DNA of 64,000 bases, taken from contig MU004233.1 of the NCBI GenBank assembly GCA_010405405.1, positions 571,835 through 635,834 on the forward strand. Reading direction: 5' to 3'. The translations under genes and the position numbers were made by a program. Below, piece by piece: positions 11,456 through 25,615 of the stretch (the stretch's first letter is position 1; every line of letters begins with the position of its first letter). The notes under the pieces are model-generated. The model made no database searches. It was not told the origin of the DNA and saw only the letters and a list, made by a program, of their open reading frames with translations. This stretch comes from Microthyrium microscopicum. Taxonomy: Eukaryota > Ascomycota > Dothideomycetes > Microthyriales > Microthyriaceae.

Positions 11456-12158
11456 AATGCTAGAGGGATGTGCAATGTGCACATACAAGAACGAAAAAGC
11501 GTGTAGTAGAAAAACTTCAGTCGAAATCTAGCAAGGTCCAATACCTGGAGAGAGAAGAAGTAGATTTAGGCGGGCACTTTGCAAATATCGAGATAACGCA
11601 CACCAAACGCACAGACCTTGATTAGAAAGCAAACATTGAATTGCACCTATACACGTGCTAGGCGCCTTTTGTTGTTGCCTGTTTTCGAAGAGAATTAGGA
11701 AAGAGTGTTGTTGGGTGGGACTGGAGTGTTCAAAGGCAAGAGCGACGCAGCTTGAAGGCAAGTGCGAGCCTGGTCGTCAGCCTTGCGAGCCATACGGCTG
11801 AAATGATGGTCATGACCAATCAGATAATAAACATTTTACAGGGGGGTGGATCAACAGCCCGAGGTCTACATCAGGTGCTGTAGGCAGGGATCAGGCTCGC
11901 CTTTTCATGACATGATTGGCCGGAAGAACAAATGGCTCACATTTTTATGCAGATCAGAACACTGAACATGACTAGAAATACTTAAGAAATTGATTCGAGG
12001 GAAGAGAGACTCTCCAACCATGTTATGTACTGCTTACACGAGCCACATATGCAATTTCCACCCTGCGCCCAACTGCATTACCTCTCGAGCAACCCAAAAT
12101 GTCTACACCATACAATTTGACACGCGTCAATGAATCCTGCCATTCTCCTTCCGACGAT
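11456..12158. other. Intergenic between helicase and protease
   Basis: Presumed helicase promoter and the 3' untranslated region of the aspartyl protease gene. Minus-strand frames at 11528-11761 and 12023-12328 have no motif of their own; the second overlaps the protease exon in another frame. Confidence 0.5.
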
Positions 12159-13544
<1,386 letters not shown>

Positions 13545-14933
13545 ATTGAAATGTGGGAAAACGAGTAAGTAGACAAAAAGAGACTAAGTTGAGCAGGAAG
13601 ACAATGAGATGGAAATGGATGAAAGGAGATGAAGAGCTTCAGTTGTTGTGTCTGAAGGCTGCAGCTTGGTGACGATGGCGAGAGAACAGAGACAGTGACG
13701 GGAGCTTGGTGCTTGGGGGGTGATGCAGGGTCAGCAGGGCGGGCGGGTGGCTCCTGCTGCTGCACAGGCAACGCCTTCCTTGCCAGAGGCGAAGCACAAG
13801 CGCTGTATCACATTCTGCCTAGTCAGTGGCAATATTTGCCTGTCTTTGGTTAGCACTGTAACGTTAGTAGTCCCATGACAGTTTATCAGTCCCAGCTTTT
13901 CGGGCCGATATATCACAGCATTCGGGAACCCGATCCTTGTCGACGACTCCATCTCTAACTTCATTCCATTGTTTGCTGGGAAAATCACCTTTATACATGA
14001 CAATATTTGTGCTCAGTTGCTACCTACCTACTTATTTGTGCTCTGCTGGTGGGGCATGACCAGATAAGTTGACCCAGCCACATGACTTCGCTGTGTCATT
14101 TCTTGGGTCATTTCAGTCAAGAGGACTCTCTTACATCTCCCCTACACTTTGGCTATCGTCAAGTATACATATATTTAATACTATGCATCGTTCAGGTTTA
14201 CTAGCCATAGCCATAGCGGCTTCTTGTTGTAGTGACGCTTTAGATAGCTTCTGCTACCTGCCTACCTATATACACTCGACTGAGCGACTAAATATTTCGC
14301 GCGCTCTGACAACTATAATGTATCCCGCCGTAACGTCGAAAGAAGAGACGAGTTCTCAACGCCAGGGCCCGGAGGTTTTGCACGCCGGGAATGGAAGCAC
14401 GTAGCGATAAACATGAAGGTATCGTTCTTGTTAGGGGCACATTGGTTCGCTTGTTCGCCATGAGATCTTGATCTAGACTACGTGCACCTGAGAATTCTTG
14501 AGGTGGACTCGAAAAGAACCTTCTATATGTCCCTCACGCACCTAGAATGTAGGCGCCCAAATCGAATTGTAGGTTCTCAGCTTGAGCCAATGAAGCTAAG
14601 CTGTTTTGGAGGACTTGCTCATCGCTTCTCACCCCTACCATCTCTGAGCTTCATTCCAAAACTCATTCAGTAAACCTCATGGAGTTCACCGGCTTCCCTC
14701 GCACTTAGCTAATTTCATCACTCGCCTTTGGCATTTGAAGCTTCCGTCACTCTGCGCTACCGGCCCGCATTCACCATGCTTCTGGCTAACCCCTTCATTT
14801 GTTGCTATATAACTTCTCTACGCCTCTTACAGACCTCCATCGCCTTCCACGCCGCACACAAAATCATACCACGCTTTGCTATCAGCAGTTTGACCACAAG
14901 TACTCGCCCACTCTTCCGCTACCAAGCACGATC
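13545..14933. other. Divergent intergenic region, protease and copy A
   Basis: 1.4 kb between divergently transcribed genes, so it should hold both promoters. The sequence next to the protease start is CT/AG-rich. A plus-strand frame at 14069-14404 has no motifs and is not supported as a gene. Confidence 0.5.
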
Positions 14934-16886
14934 ATGTTACCAAGCATATCGCAAGCCTTAGCTCCGCCGGCGAGTGCCATGGAAGATACCACTCGCCTCA
15001 TCAATTGGCTCTCCAGAGCTCCTGGCGAGATCTCGGAACGAATACTTCTCGAGGTGTTCCACCCATTGGAGCCATTTGAGAACGACCAATTTGGAGAACA
15101 GCTTGCACAGTTTCAAAAGCAGATACAAGCGGCCGCTTCTTTCATCTCATGCTCTCCGCAGCTTCTTCAAGTCTTATGGGATATTCGCGGAAAACTTGCT
15201 CAAGCTCTTCTCACCTATCCTGCGGCCACACTTCTCCCAATGCAGTATCATAGGCCTGTTGAAAACGTTGCGACTCTTATGACAACTTCGAAGCCTGATC
15301 AGCAGTTCTTCATTCCCGATCTCAGATACTACACTGACCCTTTCTCGCTTTTCCTGCTGGACTCCACCAATCGCTCCACTGATCAGTCCATCGCTCACTT
15401 CAAAGTTGCTGCTGGCAGCTCACAACTGGCGAGTCTCATCACAAAGGTTGTGACAGAAAAGCCGACGATTTCTTCAATCATCATCCAATCCTCCTTAATG
15501 CCCACACCATCGTTCTTCGCCGAAGATCAAACCCTGCGACTTCAACATCGTTTGACCATGGCCATTTTTCGGCTTCATTTCTACGTTGCAATGACCAGAT
15601 GGACTCCAAAACTTTCCGACCAGGAAATTATCTACTGGTTATTTGACAACCCCCCGCAGGAACCTGAACTTCATGGACATGGAACACGAAGTCTCAGTAA
15701 GGAAGAAGTCCAAGAGGTACGGATCATTGTGAAATGGATAAGATATTTACATGGTCGGTTTTCGCATCTCCAACCCGCCAACGGATCTTTTGGAGTCATT
15801 GGACGGATTCTCCAATCAGATCTTGTCAAGTCGCTTTTTGGACCCAGTGTCTCAGTCTCAAGCCCACTCCGACCTCAAGAAGCTTCGCAATGGTCGGAAC
15901 AAGATCATTACCAGCTGCCCTTTTCTCAAAAGCTTCGGCCAGACATGCCACTAATAGATAGATTCGAAGACGATGTTGAAAACGAATTGGAGCTTGGCAA
16001 TAGATGGTCTCGCCTTGAGTACCCGAATGATGGCGACTTTCCTTTCGAGCTCTGCGAAATTGCTACAGATCGCCAGACCAAAGACTACAACCGAAATGTC
16101 GACGTTTGTATTCATCGCTTCTTTCCGGTTATCGATGCCTGCACTGGAAAGTATAAAGGCCAACACAGCGGAATCAAGCCCATCAACATTAATCGCACAG
16201 AACGAGCTGAGAACCTCCTTGAGTGGTGTGACAGAGGGTAAGTTCTTTCTGCGCTACAACACCTTCAATCTTTTCATCACCAAAGTCTCGTCATTAAATT
16301 TCTGCATATCATGTCGTGGCAATCTGAGACCACTTATGTGCTCTATTGTTAAGTCAAAGTATAATATGGCTCTGTCAGAGTCAGATCACCTCTTCTTCCC
16401 AGAGCCCATCCCCCTCCCAGCACAACATACTTCTCCAATCGCTTGCTAACAAATTCCAGTTATCATGATACTTTACATCAGGCGTCCTTCGACTCTCTAC
16501 CTGGTTGGAAGATCATCAAAAGAACCGTTGAAAAGCGCTTCAGCCTGCGCTTGGACCGCTACAAGCACTCCCAGTGTTTTGCCGTTTCTTGGAGCAGTCG
16601 TGGAATTGGTTGCCAATGCTTTAATCGCTGGACTTGGCCTTCCTTTCTCCCAATGAAACGTCCGAAGAGCCTTTCCCCTACAATTCACCAGCTACTCGAC
16701 GCAGAGCAGAAGGCTTTTAACAAACGTCAGCATACTCTGGAGATAGGATGGGGATTAGCGAAGCGCGACAAGAGATATGAGTGTTATCCGCAGGGCTACG
16801 ATACGTATAGGCAACCTTCGGGCATGTTGGTGGACGAGGTTGAGGATGATGATGAAGACCTATGGCAGGCTTTCGTTAGTTCGTAG
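14934..16886 (+). CDS. Tandem family copy A (F-box-like N-terminus)
   Basis: Exons 14934-16237 and 16460-16886, intron 222 bp; 576 residues. Start chosen at 14934 (ATG after ACGATC); another good ATG lies at 14979. The N-terminus reads L-S-R-A-P-G-E-I-S-E-R-I-L-L-E-V-F-H-P, an F-box-like opening, followed by helices rich in L and A. The middle has H-R-L-T-M-A-I-F-R-L-H-F-Y-V-A-M-T-R-W and E-I-I-Y-W-L-F. Then comes C-I-H-R-F-F-P-V-I-D-A-C-T-G-K-Y-K-G-Q-H-S-G-I-K-P, and after the intron L-L-D-A-E-Q...R-Q-H-T-L-E-I-G-W-G-L, ending in an acidic tail. These blocks recur in all neighbours to 47.6 kb. I do not recognise the family and assign no function; substrate recruitment through the F-box-like part is a guess. 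Confidence 0.82.
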
Positions 16887-18272
16887 GATTGTCAATCCTT
16901 GTGGACTTTGTAGATACAGACACACTTGCAGTCAATAGATAGAAAGTTTTTCACAATCAAGCAAGTATGATGAAGTTAGTCCTTTTCTGAAGGCCTGTGG
17001 GGGTCATCCAGGTCATCACGCGGGGATAGAGAAGATGGTTTCCTAGCTGATTTCTTCTGGCTTCAAATGCCAGCAAACTTTGGAGCATGCTTGGGGAATG
17101 GTGCGTGACCACTCGGGCAACAAATCTATGCTCCACGCTTCGATCCACATTCCTCGTTCAAGTACATGCTGCGGAGCGAAGACGAAAATAGTGTTGCAAA
17201 CTGGTGGTGTTTTGCCGTTCCTTCGAAAGCATGCTGATTGCGAAGGGCTTGACATTCAAAGGCAGGCTTGTAGTCAGTATCCACCCACACGGGTACCCCG
17301 GATAGATAGTCATTATAAAGTGACAAAACTACATTTCAAGCTTGTCGCGAGACTGCGAGATTGAGCATAAAGCATCGGCTGGGCAAGACGGACGTCGTAC
17401 CCTCATGTTCTTCGTCTAATGTCATGCTGCCACCTATTTTCTACGTGTCCTCTTCACATCATGTATGTAAATATATATACATATATATCTATCCGCTACT
17501 GAGAATAAGGATTTTATTGTTGGAACTTTTATATAACACACTACCTGCTAGCAACGAAAGCGGAGACAACAATTTCAAGGGGTCCTAGGTTCTCTAACTC
17601 TTTAGCGTTGTCTTTTTTTTGATCAACTTGTCCTTTAGAAGGGCAATTCATACTGACGTGACGTTTGTTTGGTAATATAAGATACTGCGGAAATTAAAAG
17701 TGTTCGACGACTCTCTGTCCGTTTTCCTTGCGTTGCTGCTCTGTTTCTCATAAGCTTCAGAAGTCTAGAATACTGGATATCGGTTGGCTCAGTGGCCAAT
17801 AGATACCTACCTCCTGAGGTAGGTAGAGAATGATATCAATTATGTTATTTCTAGTATCTGCCAAACTTCACATGCCTCCTGCTATAAATTGTACGCTAGA
17901 ACATTTTTGATGATGCCGCGTCGTCACTTCCTTCATAATCTTCAGGCTGGGGCCGACCACGAGAACTCACCTGCATCTGTCAAGTTTCTCTCCTCTCCTT
18001 TGTAACCATCTCGCCACTACGACTACGATTCATATTCCTTCACATCCTCAGAGTGGTACAACCGTTTATGAAACTGCGCGATAGACAAGATCTACAAACT
18101 GCTCAACATCTAAATACAACAAACCGCGAGAAAGAATAATCGATAATTTCACTTCGACCCTTTACCGATAGCCGTAGTGCTTTCCAACGAGAAGCCCGAG
18201 TCGCTCTTTCGTATAGACGCTTCAGCTCTTCATCCTTCCTTTAAAGCGCTCTTTACCCCATCAAAGGTCGAC
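16887..18272. other. Intergenic between copies A and B
   Basis: No gene recognised. Contains an AT dinucleotide-like microsatellite near 17468-17492 and a perfect 10 bp inverted repeat at 17804-17825 (arms TACCTACCTC/GAGGTAGGTA, 2 bp spacer). The part next to copy B is presumably its promoter and leader, with CT-rich sequence around 17990-18010. Confidence 0.5.
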
Positions 18273-20133
18273 ATGCCTTCCCAAACTGCGCCATCTTCGG
18301 TCTCGGATCCCAGTAAACCGCTATGCTCACGGCTTTGCAACACTCCAATAGAGGTTCAAATGAACGTAATTCGACAATGTTTTTACCACTACGAAGCATT
18401 TCCATGGAGTCCGCACAGTTCGTTTCATGCGGAGGGTGTGTTCCGACGACAAATCCACTCCGCTTTTGCTTTCATCACATCCTCTCCTATCCTCATGTCG
18501 GCTCTTTGGGAAGCGCGCCAATATGTGGTCGAAGCATGGCTTACGTACCCACCTGGTACTTTTCTGCCTTCAGAATGCGAAAAGATAACATCTACCGTTG
18601 TACTGCTCCAAAAGATGTCTGATGGTTGTGCTCTGCAAGTGTGGTTGAACCCGACGACCAGGAAGAAACGAGTTTGTCAAATGATAATGGATCGATGTGT
18701 GGAGTACTGGAAACCCTCGGTTAGAAGCCTTCCCATGTTAGAGGTAGGTCCCCCAAGCCCAAACTGTCAAGTACAACAAGCTATCAACGCATCTGGTGGC
18801 TCTCATAGTCCCCGTCGTCGTTCGAGTGCTATGGTTCCCACTATACGCAATGGTCTCCTGACCACATTTTATGATGTCGCCGCAAAAGGAATTTTTGGCA
18901 CCTTGAAGTCTAGCCGCTTTCGTGTCCATCTGGTTATCTCATACTCATCGAATATAGGTTATGATTGAAGCGTTCAGACTGGGCAGACTAGTCTGTCGGC
19001 TCGCGCTCGATCGCCCTGCGGTTTGTGGCATAATTCTCAATTCTCGCATAATGCCTATGCCCTCGAAGTGGGCTGAGGACAAACCGATTGTTCTCGGTCA
19101 TTGCATGACCCGAGCTGTTATACGATTACAGCTACTCGTGGCGCTGATCACTCGACTCCCGTTTCTATCTCCGGATGAGCTTTTTTGCATCTGGGATCTC
19201 CAGGATTGCCACGATTCCCACCCTACGCGACACATTGACATTTTGCAGATCGATGACGTGCACATCATGATTCGATGGTTTCAAGCTTTTCATCAGCTGT
19301 GCCAAGAAGGAAAAATGCTGGACTCTGGCGCAGGCGTGGCTGGAGCGATTCTTTCCACAAAGCTTCTGAAGTCGTTGTTCTCACCCTGCCAGCCGAAACT
19401 TCTCAACGCGGTGCATGGAAGCAATTGGTCCGAGACTCTGCATCACGAACTACCTTTCGCCGGACCCCTCAATCCAATGAGGACTCTGGCAGATTATTTA
19501 CAGTACTACCTGGCTGGCTACCTTGGCGGTAACCTGGACCAACATGCAAACGACCATAATTCAATTTCTCGCAGATTGCGGGATTGGCCATTTAGAATTT
19601 GTACCCTCCACCGGTATTGCATTCATCGATACTTTCCGGTTGTCGACGAAATCACTGGAAACCCGAAACCGCAGCATAGTGGCATCAAGCCTGTCTACAA
19701 CATACGACGTAAACCACTTCGTCCTCGAGCCGCACCAAGTCCTCAACCAACCTTAGATCTGTTCGAGGGATGGCGGAGCATTGAGACGAAAGTCCAAAAG
19801 CTGTCTCCTATTAGCCCACTTTCTGTTCGACCTACATACTGCCGCAAATGTAGATCTTGGTATCGACGTTACTGGGCGACATGTTGCCGTCGCTACACCT
19901 GGAGTCAGCAGCGGCTCTTTATTCCAGCTGGAGCTTCTGCCATTCTGAGAAATATACTGACCAAAGAACATGACACGGCACGTTTGATGCAAATGCCTCT
20001 GGATCTTTGCTGGGGAGTTGATCCTCTCAAACCCTCTCCCTCCGGTCCTTACTTTGCCTCTGCCGAATTCGTCAACGGTGCATACCCTCCTGGACTGGAC
20101 ACTTTCTTTGAGCTCGACACGTCGAGACCTTGA
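18273..20133 (+). CDS. Tandem family copy B
   Basis: Exons 18273-18743 and 18958-20133 with a 214 bp intron (GTAGGT...ATATAG) give 548 residues; the open frame extends upstream but only from a GTG, so the first ATG (18273) is used. Blocks in order: C-N-T-P-I-E-V-Q-M-N-V-I-R-Q-C-F (F-box-like), A-L-W-E-A-R-Q-Y-V-V-E-A-W-L-T-Y-P-P-G-T, C-M-T-R-A-V-I-R-L-Q-L-L-V-A, C-I-H-R-Y-F-P-V-V-D-E-I-T-G-N, H-S-G-I-K-P and a C-terminal W-G-V-D...Y-P-P-G-L-D-T-F. A cysteine cluster C-R-K-C followed ten residues later by C-C lies in the C-terminal third and may bind a metal; D and E have a related C-x2-C...C-x-C. The intron position differs from that of A, although the protein aligns throughout. Function unknown. 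Confidence 0.8.
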
Positions 20134-20930
20134 CGACTAGAACATGCGATGTTTGCCATCGAGGGATATGGCGCTTACGCCGTTTGATCTCTTCCAATTG
20201 TCCAGTGCGGATGTTTTATTCGCTGATTGCCATGAGAAACAATATCGTTTCCTCGTCAATACATCATGCCGTCTTTTCTTCGTGTGTTCAAGGTCGCGAA
20301 TGCCAGCCGCGAAAAGCAACAGGCACTTCTATCGATTCGGAACATACCTTGAAGACGGAATTCTCGTATTTAGCTACCAAAAACCGAAGCATTAGAAATT
20401 CAGACGTACTTCTGGTTGTTCCCGAGCTTAACAAGGGGAGGGTTACTTCAATGCTGACTTATGATGGTTGACAAACTCATTCAATCGACAAACTGTTCCA
20501 ATAATCAGATGATTCTTCTTATTGACATCTGAATCGTGATGATCTCATAAAATGTTTGACCTCCAAGTCTGATTTCGTTTAGCAAACTGATATCACAATC
20601 TGCTTCCTTTGTCATACTTCATATTTTTCAAATTGCTATAATGAGAAAGCAGCTCGCTCTATTTGTGCTTGCCTCATGTAAGGTTCTTTAATACTTAGCT
20701 TTTGGCATCTACAAGACTAGGTGTCTTCGTTCACTTTGAGACATCATAGGTAGTGGTTTCCTTGAGAACTTGAAGCCGAAATCCAGAATACTCACTGCTC
20801 TTGCAGACTTTCCAGATCTCCCTACCATTGAACAGCGTCGAGTGAACAGCGTCGAGGTGATTGACATATTACTTGAAGCTCTTAACTCCTGCTTTCGCTT
20901 GTGACACACTCAGACTTCCTGAGATCCAAT
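20134..20930. other. Intergenic between copies B and C
   Basis: No gene supported. Short overlapping frames in 20130-20471 have no motif. The last 200 bp are presumably the leader of copy C. Confidence 0.5.
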
Positions 20931-22628
20931 ATGAATTCATCACCACGCCCTTTGGATGACATGGCATTCATTGCTTTGTTATCTCGAACTCCAGTTGAGA
21001 TACAAATGCTAGTTCTCCGCGAATGTTTTCCACCATTTGAGCCGTACGAGCATGACCGAGAAGGATTCATGATTGACGATTTCAAATATCAGGTACAAAG
21101 CGCGCTTTCACTAATGAGCTCTTCTCCGCTCCTTTTGTCGGTTCTCTGGAGTGGAAGAAACTATCTTTGCACGTCAATTGCGATGTACCCCAGAGGGTAC
21201 CTCATTTCAGCGGAATATGAACCTTTGGCACATCTGACCTCACTGATCCTGACCGCTTCTCCGACAACTGCGGCCGACTTTACCTCGGAAGATTTTGGAA
21301 GTGGCCAGCCATCATTGTTCGGAAAATTCGTTGCTGCTCATATTGGCGATCACTCTCTGGAAAAGTCCCTTGCTTACGTAGATTCGGTCATTGAGGCTGT
21401 CTCACTTGGAAAATCGATTGCCAAGGTGATTTTAGATTACCCGCATGTTGGGTCAACGTACAGGTGTTTTGGTCAGCCAATTCGTAGTCACTTCACAGAA
21501 GACAAGCCAGTTGTTGTGACGCATCGCATCACCCGAGCGATCTTCCGAATTCAGCTTTATATCGCAATGACACAATGGGGCACCAGGCTCACGGACAAGC
21601 AAATCATTGATTGGACGTTTTTCAGCAATTTTATGCCTCATGCAACTTTATTTCACCGCTATTCTCAAGTTCGGGAGGTTTTAGAGTTGCTGGAATGGCT
21701 GCAATATCTACACATCCGCTTTGCAACGCCAAAGTTCATGGATGGCACAGGTGGTACCCTTCGCACAATTCTTTCAAGCAGGTTGAACGGATCACTCAAC
21801 AGGAGTCCCATCCCGGCTCCAAGGATACAGAACTCTGATGAACAACAGCCAAGATTCTCAACGGTGACTGATCGCCTTCATATTGAGCTTAGCAAATACA
21901 CAAAGAAGATTCGTTCCCTTTTCATTCCACCTCCGCATAGAAACCAGTTAGAATGGCCATTTGAGACTTGCCCAATTTCAAACATTCGCGGGACATCCGG
22001 TCACCTTGTGGGTCCTGGCCACTACTGTATTCATCGATATTTTCCGGTAATCAACAAGCGTTCAGGAAAACCAAAAGGTCCTCATGGAACTACACCTCCC
22101 ATCATAATCAATCGAGGTTCGCGATCGATACAAGAGCCCGAGGATGTCATTATTTCTGCACGAGACTTTGCATATCAACCGACATTTGATGGCTTTCTCG
22201 GATGGCAAGATATCAATACCCACGTGCAGGAAAGATTTGTGCTGAAAACGGCCCAGTATAAGCGTTGGATCAAAGTCCAAGGCCTAGAGTCATGGCCTGA
22301 TCAGCGTTATGGGAAGTTTGCCTGGTTTTACATGAAGCCTTTTAGACCACCTGAGCTGTCCTTGTCCCCTGCCTACCATAAGATACTCGACTTGGAGTTT
22401 GCCACTGGTATAATGCGCCAAAAGGCGCTGGAAGTGGCTTGGGGAGTTGATCACTTGGGAAAGTTCGCATCTGAAGGCTACCACGCTGGCCCTGATAGGT
22501 TTGAAGCGGTAGAGAACAGCGTAGACTCGACCCGCGATCGGTGGGATAGACCGCACTGGACGAGATCGAAGAGTTTATATGGGCTTGGAGAAAGGGACGC
22601 TGCTGGTGAAAGCGAGCCTCCATACTGA
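20931..22628 (+). CDS. Tandem family copy C (intronless)
   Basis: A single open frame from the ATG at 20931 gives 565 residues; the frame upstream begins with GTG only. It is the cleanest copy for defining the family because no splicing is needed. F-box-like opening L-S-R-T-P-V-E-I-Q-M-L-V-L-R-E-C-F-P-P; then Q-S-A-L-S-L-M-S-S-S-P-L-L-L-S-V-L-W; H-R-I-T-R-A-I-F-R-I-Q-L-Y-I-A-M-T-Q-W; C-I-H-R-Y-F-P-V-I-N-K-R-S-G-K-P-K-G-P-H-G; F-L-G-W-Q-D-I; and near the end L-D-L-E-F...Q-K-A-L-E-V-A-W-G-V-D, then G-Y-H-A-G-P-D-R-F-E. It lacks the paired-cysteine cluster seen in B, D and E. No function can be assigned. Confidence 0.88.
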   Translation: MNSSPRPLDDMAFIALLSRTPVEIQMLVLRECFPPFEPYEHDREGFMIDDFKYQVQSALSLMSSSPLLLSVLWSGRNYLCTSIAMYPRGYLISAEYEPLAHLTSLILTASPTTAADFTSEDFGSGQPSLFGKFVAAHIGDHSLEKSLAYVDSVIEAVSLGKSIAKVILDYPHVGSTYRCFGQPIRSHFTEDKPVVVTHRITRAIFRIQLYIAMTQWGTRLTDKQIIDWTFFSNFMPHATLFHRYSQVREVLELLEWLQYLHIRFATPKFMDGTGGTLRTILSSRLNGSLNRSPIPAPRIQNSDEQQPRFSTVTDRLHIELSKYTKKIRSLFIPPPHRNQLEWPFETCPISNIRGTSGHLVGPGHYCIHRYFPVINKRSGKPKGPHGTTPPIIINRGSRSIQEPEDVIISARDFAYQPTFDGFLGWQDINTHVQERFVLKTAQYKRWIKVQGLESWPDQRYGKFAWFYMKPFRPPELSLSPAYHKILDLEFATGIMRQKALEVAWGVDHLGKFASEGYHAGPDRFEAVENSVDSTRDRWDRPHWTRSKSLYGLGERDAAGESEPPY

Positions 22629-23413
22629 TCCAATCTTTAAGAGATCAATTGAAGACATCAGCTTCTACGTTTCATCTAAAAAGAGCCTTGATACCTTTAC
22701 GAGTCTCTACTGTGAGACTCCTGTAGAGCATTTCAAGTTACCATCATGTATATCGGTGATGACCATCTGGGAGGGATTATAGAAAAAACCTCTCAAAGTC
22801 ATATATACACCTCCCGCAATCTCAAATTTCTATATACATCTTCTGTGAGGAAGAAGCCTCTCAGTGTTGCTTCCGTATATGCCATCAGATAACGACCAGA
22901 TTGTTTGATTTTGTAAAGAGCTTCACCTGAAATCACCTCGCATACTTCACCTGAATCTATTTCACTATTCCGCAGAAGGATCTTTCACCTGGCTACTCTA
23001 TCATGTGGACAGGCTTTCGCCTGGTTGGACAATGCTCATGTTCTTTACGCTAATTGCTGAGCTTGACATCCATCACGTATCGCATATTTTGTTTCCGCCT
23101 TTTCCAATCTTCATCCGCCACCACCACGCACTTGCGCCGCTTGACATCACAGCCAGCCCGCCGTCTCCAACTCGCTTTCCATTTAGCCAGCCGCTAATCT
23201 GTGCTCTGCTCTTTTGTCTCGAATCTCTCACTCACGGCAGTATTGTTTCTTTTTGCGATTTGCTGCGAGCTATTTGGGCTTGACGGGAAGTTTTTAATCT
23301 CAGACCAAGCGCGTGCCTTCTATCGCTGCTCTCAGCGATAGTCGAGGGCTCAAAATCTACCAGACATCAGCACCGAGTCGCCTAATCACGTCGGATCGAT
23401 TTGGCACTTCATC
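22629..23413. other. Intergenic between copies C and D
   Basis: No gene supported. Frames at 23005-23283 and 23313-23531 show no family motif. Probably terminator of C and promoter/leader of D. Confidence 0.5.
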
Positions 23414-25615
23414 ATGTATCGATCGCGCGTTGCCCCAATTGTTTCGAAGACTTATGCTCGATCAAATGACCCGCTCTACACCTCAACACGCCCACTTGAG
23501 TGGCTGTTCAAGGAAGCTCCAATTGAGATAGCTCTACGCATTCTAGAAGAATGCTTTCCTGTTTTCGACGAACAAGTTTGCTACCCAGACGGAAAGCTCT
23601 ACGGCATCAAATCAAAAATGCGAACAGCTTTCGCTACGCTCGCAGCCTCTCCACATTTTCTCGAAATAACACAGGTAAGCATTACTCTGAGGATATATCA
23701 TGGGCCAATTTACCATGTCGGCAATTGCCAAGATCACACTCATCGCCGCTACCTAACAGGTATGGTCGTTGTGGCTACCGCAGTACCAATGTGGACCAGG
23801 CGCAACGTAAATTTCAGTTACTGTCCAGCCCAGAGGCAATTGAGTAGCTACGAGGCCTGCTCAACTTACGTTCGGCGATTACCTCCCCCTTAACATATTC
23901 TTCAACGTATTCTTCAGGTTAACAGCCGTCTAACATCAACCAGGGGCCACTTCCCGAGTCGCTGCTCCGCTCATGGACAAGCTACTCCACGGGAGGATTC
24001 TTCCTTGCTGCAGATACTGAGGGTATAGTCGAGACGAGCATGACGTTGCTGACTACTACATCTGATGTGAATTTCAGCATGTTTGAAGATATACCCGTCT
24101 GTCTAGGAATGGATAGCTTTGGATCCTACATCCGCGACTTCTGGTAAGTTCTTCAACACATAGTCCCTTTCTCCATGGGAGAACGACTTGGTACTTCCAA
24201 TATTCTGCGGTCATAGCATGATAGGCCTGTGGCGATCTTACGCAAGCCGAAAACACATTGCTTCATTTCGAAAGATGGCCTTACTCTCCCGGTGCCCTTT
24301 CTCGAAATATCTTACCCATTGCCCAAGTCCCGACCTTGTTGACAATCTTTCGCTAACAATGTAAAGTTATTACCAATCGCGCTCGTCCTCGGAAATTCAA
24401 GTTCATATCAAACTTGTCATCGAGGTTTTGAATCTTGGGCACCTCTTGGTCAAGGTTATTCGGGAGCAGCCTTCTATCTCTACCTTGGTGACGCAGTCCA
24501 CCATCATGCCAGCAGCGACCTATTCCGACGAAGACCAATTTCTTCTGCTGGAGCATCGAATATTGCGTGCTGTCGCTCATTTGCAGCTATACATCGCGAT
24601 GAAGAATTGGTCGTACGGCTTTTCGCGCCGGGAGATCATATACTGGCTTTTTGTTCGCCCACACGGTTGTGAACCACTGGAAGAGTCTGGTATTCACTAC
24701 GCAGACACGAAAATCGTTCTTCATTGGATGCAATATTTACACAAATTGTTTTCCAAGCTCCAAGTCAACGAGAATACTGGCGGCGTCTTTCAAGCCATCT
24801 TCCGAACAGAGGTGATGAAATCGCTTTTCAAGACCACACTAGGCAATGAAGGTCACGATTTGAAGTCATCTGGCAGCCAATGGTCTGAAGAACTCCATTA
24901 TGAACTCCCTTTTGCCAACAGTCTAACGCGATCCTCCATGAGCGTGGCCGATGGATTATGCGATGACATAGCCATTTATCTGGAAGATGCCGCGGGCTAT
25001 TCTTGCTTCACTAAGCCGTACCGAGCAGACCTGGCATATCGAGAGTCTCACGATTTTCTCATTGAAGAATGTGAAGCTTCACGTCGCCGCGACCGGCGAT
25101 CATGTCTGTCTAAGTACCCAGACGAGTACTGTCTCCACGAGATCTGGCCTCTCATTGACAAAACTACTGGAAAATATAAGGGTCAGCACCGTTTGATTTC
25201 TCCAGTGAACCTCCCTGAGGAATGGGAAAGTTATGGTGCGCAACAGTGGAGTAGTAGTACTCAATCCTTATGGACCCTGGGTCATTACCCACGATGGCGA
25301 GCGATTACTCCGACAGTAATCCAGCCATACACCCTCCTTAGAGACCCTCACATCTTTCCCCGGTGTTTCCGATGCTTTGACCGTCGTTGGGAATCTCGAT
25401 ACCACCAGTGCTCATGCATACCAGGCTTATGGCTCATTCTTCAGCCAGAGCGTCCTCACAATCTTTCGCAAGTTCTCCATCAGATGATCGATGCCGAGAT
25501 ACGCTCGTCTCGACTTTGTCAAACAACACTTGAGGTGATCTGGGGAATGGAAAAGCCTCGAGAAGGTTGTACAGGCGCATATGGACCTGGGATTGAGGTT
25601 GGACGGGGCGCTTGA
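23414..25615 (+). CDS. Tandem family copy D
   Basis: Exons 23414-23674, 23944-24143 and 24367-25615; introns 269 and 223 bp. The phases close to 569 residues. Blocks: L-F-K-E-A-P-I-E-I-A-L-R-I-L-E-E-C-F-P-V-F (F-box-like), R-T-A-F-A-T-L-A-A-S-P-H-F-L-E, the exon boundary after I-T-Q, L-E-H-R-I-L-R-A-V-A-H-L-Q-L-Y-I-A-M-K-N-W, E-I-I-Y-W-L-F, C-L-H-E-I-W-P-L-I-D-K-T-T-G-K-Y-K-G-Q-H, cysteine cluster C-F-R-C followed 11 residues later by C-S-C, and M-I-D-A-E-I...Q-T-T-L-E-V-I-W-G-M. Intron 1 and intron 2 fall at the same places as in copy E, supporting both models. The C-I-H-R-Y-F motif has drifted to C-L-H-E-I-W, shared with E, so D and E are sister copies. Function unknown. Confidence 0.8.

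Noticed and set aside
11032-11541. 169-residue minus-strand frame upstream of the helicase
   Set aside because: It is the minisatellite read in another frame; the first helicase exon explains the region better.
14069-14404. 111-residue frame in the divergent spacer before copy A
   Set aside because: No motif; it lies in the likely promoter region.
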